Position numbers and translations under genes: made by a program
Source of the DNA: Gammaproteobacteria bacterium
GTDB lineage: Bacteria; Pseudomonadota; Gammaproteobacteria; Pseudomonadales; Porticoccaceae
NCBI GenBank assembly: GCA_003646355.1
Contig: QNFO01000098.1
Location: 1-5,633, forward strand
Direction: 5' to 3'
DNA length: 5,633 nucleotides
Notes under the pieces: generated by a model
Told to the model about the DNA's origin: nothing
What the model saw: the letters and a program-made list of their open reading frames with translations, nothing else
Databases searched by the model: none
Part shown: positions 5,205 through 5,633 of the stretch, in pieces
Layout of the letters: every line of letters begins with the position of its first letter
How positions within the stretch are numbered: position 1 is the stretch's first letter

Positions 5205-5633
5205 CTACTTCCTTTTAAACCACTGCTGGGGTGGATTGCGCAGTGAGCGTTCGGAAAATACCTCGTCGGGCAGGCCGATGTCGTAGCTGATGTAGCGCAT
5301 TTCAGTCAGGGTTGAGCCACCGGAGCGCAGGTCTGAGGCTTTCATGCGGGTGGCGGTGGCAAAGCCGTCGATGTCTTTGACTTCCAACGCTTCGATACGG
5401 CGATAAATTTTGCCGGCGCTATCGGTGTACTCAGTTTTTGTCGGCATCCAGTTTTGCTTGTCTATCCACACGGTATAAAAGGCAAACTCGACGCTGGTGG
5501 GATCGAGGGGAGTATTTTTAACGAGGTAGTATTGGTCTGTGCTTTCCAGTAGCTCGTGCTTGTCGGCACTGAGGCTACGGCCGGAGATATCTTCATAAAA
5601 AAAGTGAGAGCCGACAAAGCTGGTTCTTTTATC
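5205..5633 (-). CDS. LolA-like outer membrane lipoprotein-sorting protein, C-terminal part
   Basis: This is the 3' end of a gene whose start lies beyond the window. The frame is open from the window edge at 5633 to a TAG at 5205-5207, giving 142 residues. The visible part begins DKRTSFVGSHFFYEDISGR, continues with YYLVKNTP, VWIDKQNW and a GLPDEVFSERSLRNPPQQW ending. These are the recurring landmarks of the LolA_like family (PF17131), soluble periplasmic proteins of roughly 250 residues with a LolA/LolB-type fold thought to carry lipid or lipoprotein. A GTG at 5471 could be misread as the start, but the homology continues well upstream of it. The gene stops 8 nt before the beta-barrel gene, and its last codons (AAA AGG AAG) form that gene's ribosome binding site, so the two are almost certainly cotranscribed. 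In known genomes this family often sits beside an RND exporter gene; none is visible here. The family call is firm, the cargo unknown. Confidence 0.85.
   Translation of the reverse strand, partial: DKRTSFVGSHFFYEDISGRSLSADKHELLESTDQYYLVKNTPLDPTSVEFAFYTVWIDKQNWMPTKTEYTDSAGKIYRRIEALEVKDIDGFATATRMKASDLRSGGSTLTEMRYISYDIGLPDEVFSERSLRNPPQQWFKRK

Overview
The window looks like chromosomal DNA of a gammaproteobacterium. The evidence is near-balanced base composition by eye, an outer-membrane beta-barrel gene with its LolA-like partner, and a Blh/YeeE sulfur operon of proteobacterial type. I cannot assign a genus. Every gene I can support lies on the minus strand, so transcription runs from high to low coordinates. 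I see no tRNA, rRNA, CRISPR array or insertion sequence.

Layout in transcription order: (1) 5633-5205, the 3' end of a LolA-like periplasmic lipoprotein-carrier gene, then 5196-3859, an outer-membrane beta-barrel protein. (2) 3792-3421, a single-domain rhodanese, and 3351-2581, a membrane protein with a C-terminal rhodanese domain, closed by an intrinsic terminator at 2536-2563. (3) 2538-2399, a regulatory region with a promoter candidate, AT-rich repeat boxes and an inverted repeat that covers the ribosome binding site. (4) 2398-1547, a Blh/persulfide-dioxygenase-type metallo-beta-lactamase-fold enzyme; 1501-1082, a YeeE/YedE half-transporter; 1077-661, its DUF6691 partner; then a strong terminator at 606-639. 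(5) 563-406, a decayed remnant of the C-terminus of a second Blh gene, followed by a second YeeE/YedE gene (349-1) that runs off the window.

The common theme of 3792 to 1 is handling of thiosulfate, persulfide or sulfide-derived sulfur. YeeE/DUF6691 pairs would carry a sulfur species across the inner membrane, rhodaneses would relay sulfane sulfur, and the Blh enzyme would oxidise persulfide to sulfite. This gene set resembles the BigR-controlled blh operon described in Xylella and Agrobacterium, but no BigR gene is in the window.

The most notable structure is an old tandem duplication of the blh(3' end)-yeeE block. The second yeeE is about 58% identical to the first over 116 residues without gaps. 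The distance from its ATG to the Blh remnant (60 nt) nearly equals the distance in the intact copy (61 nt). The other points of interest are a four-helix membrane domain fused to a rhodanese, and the repeat-rich control region in front of blh.
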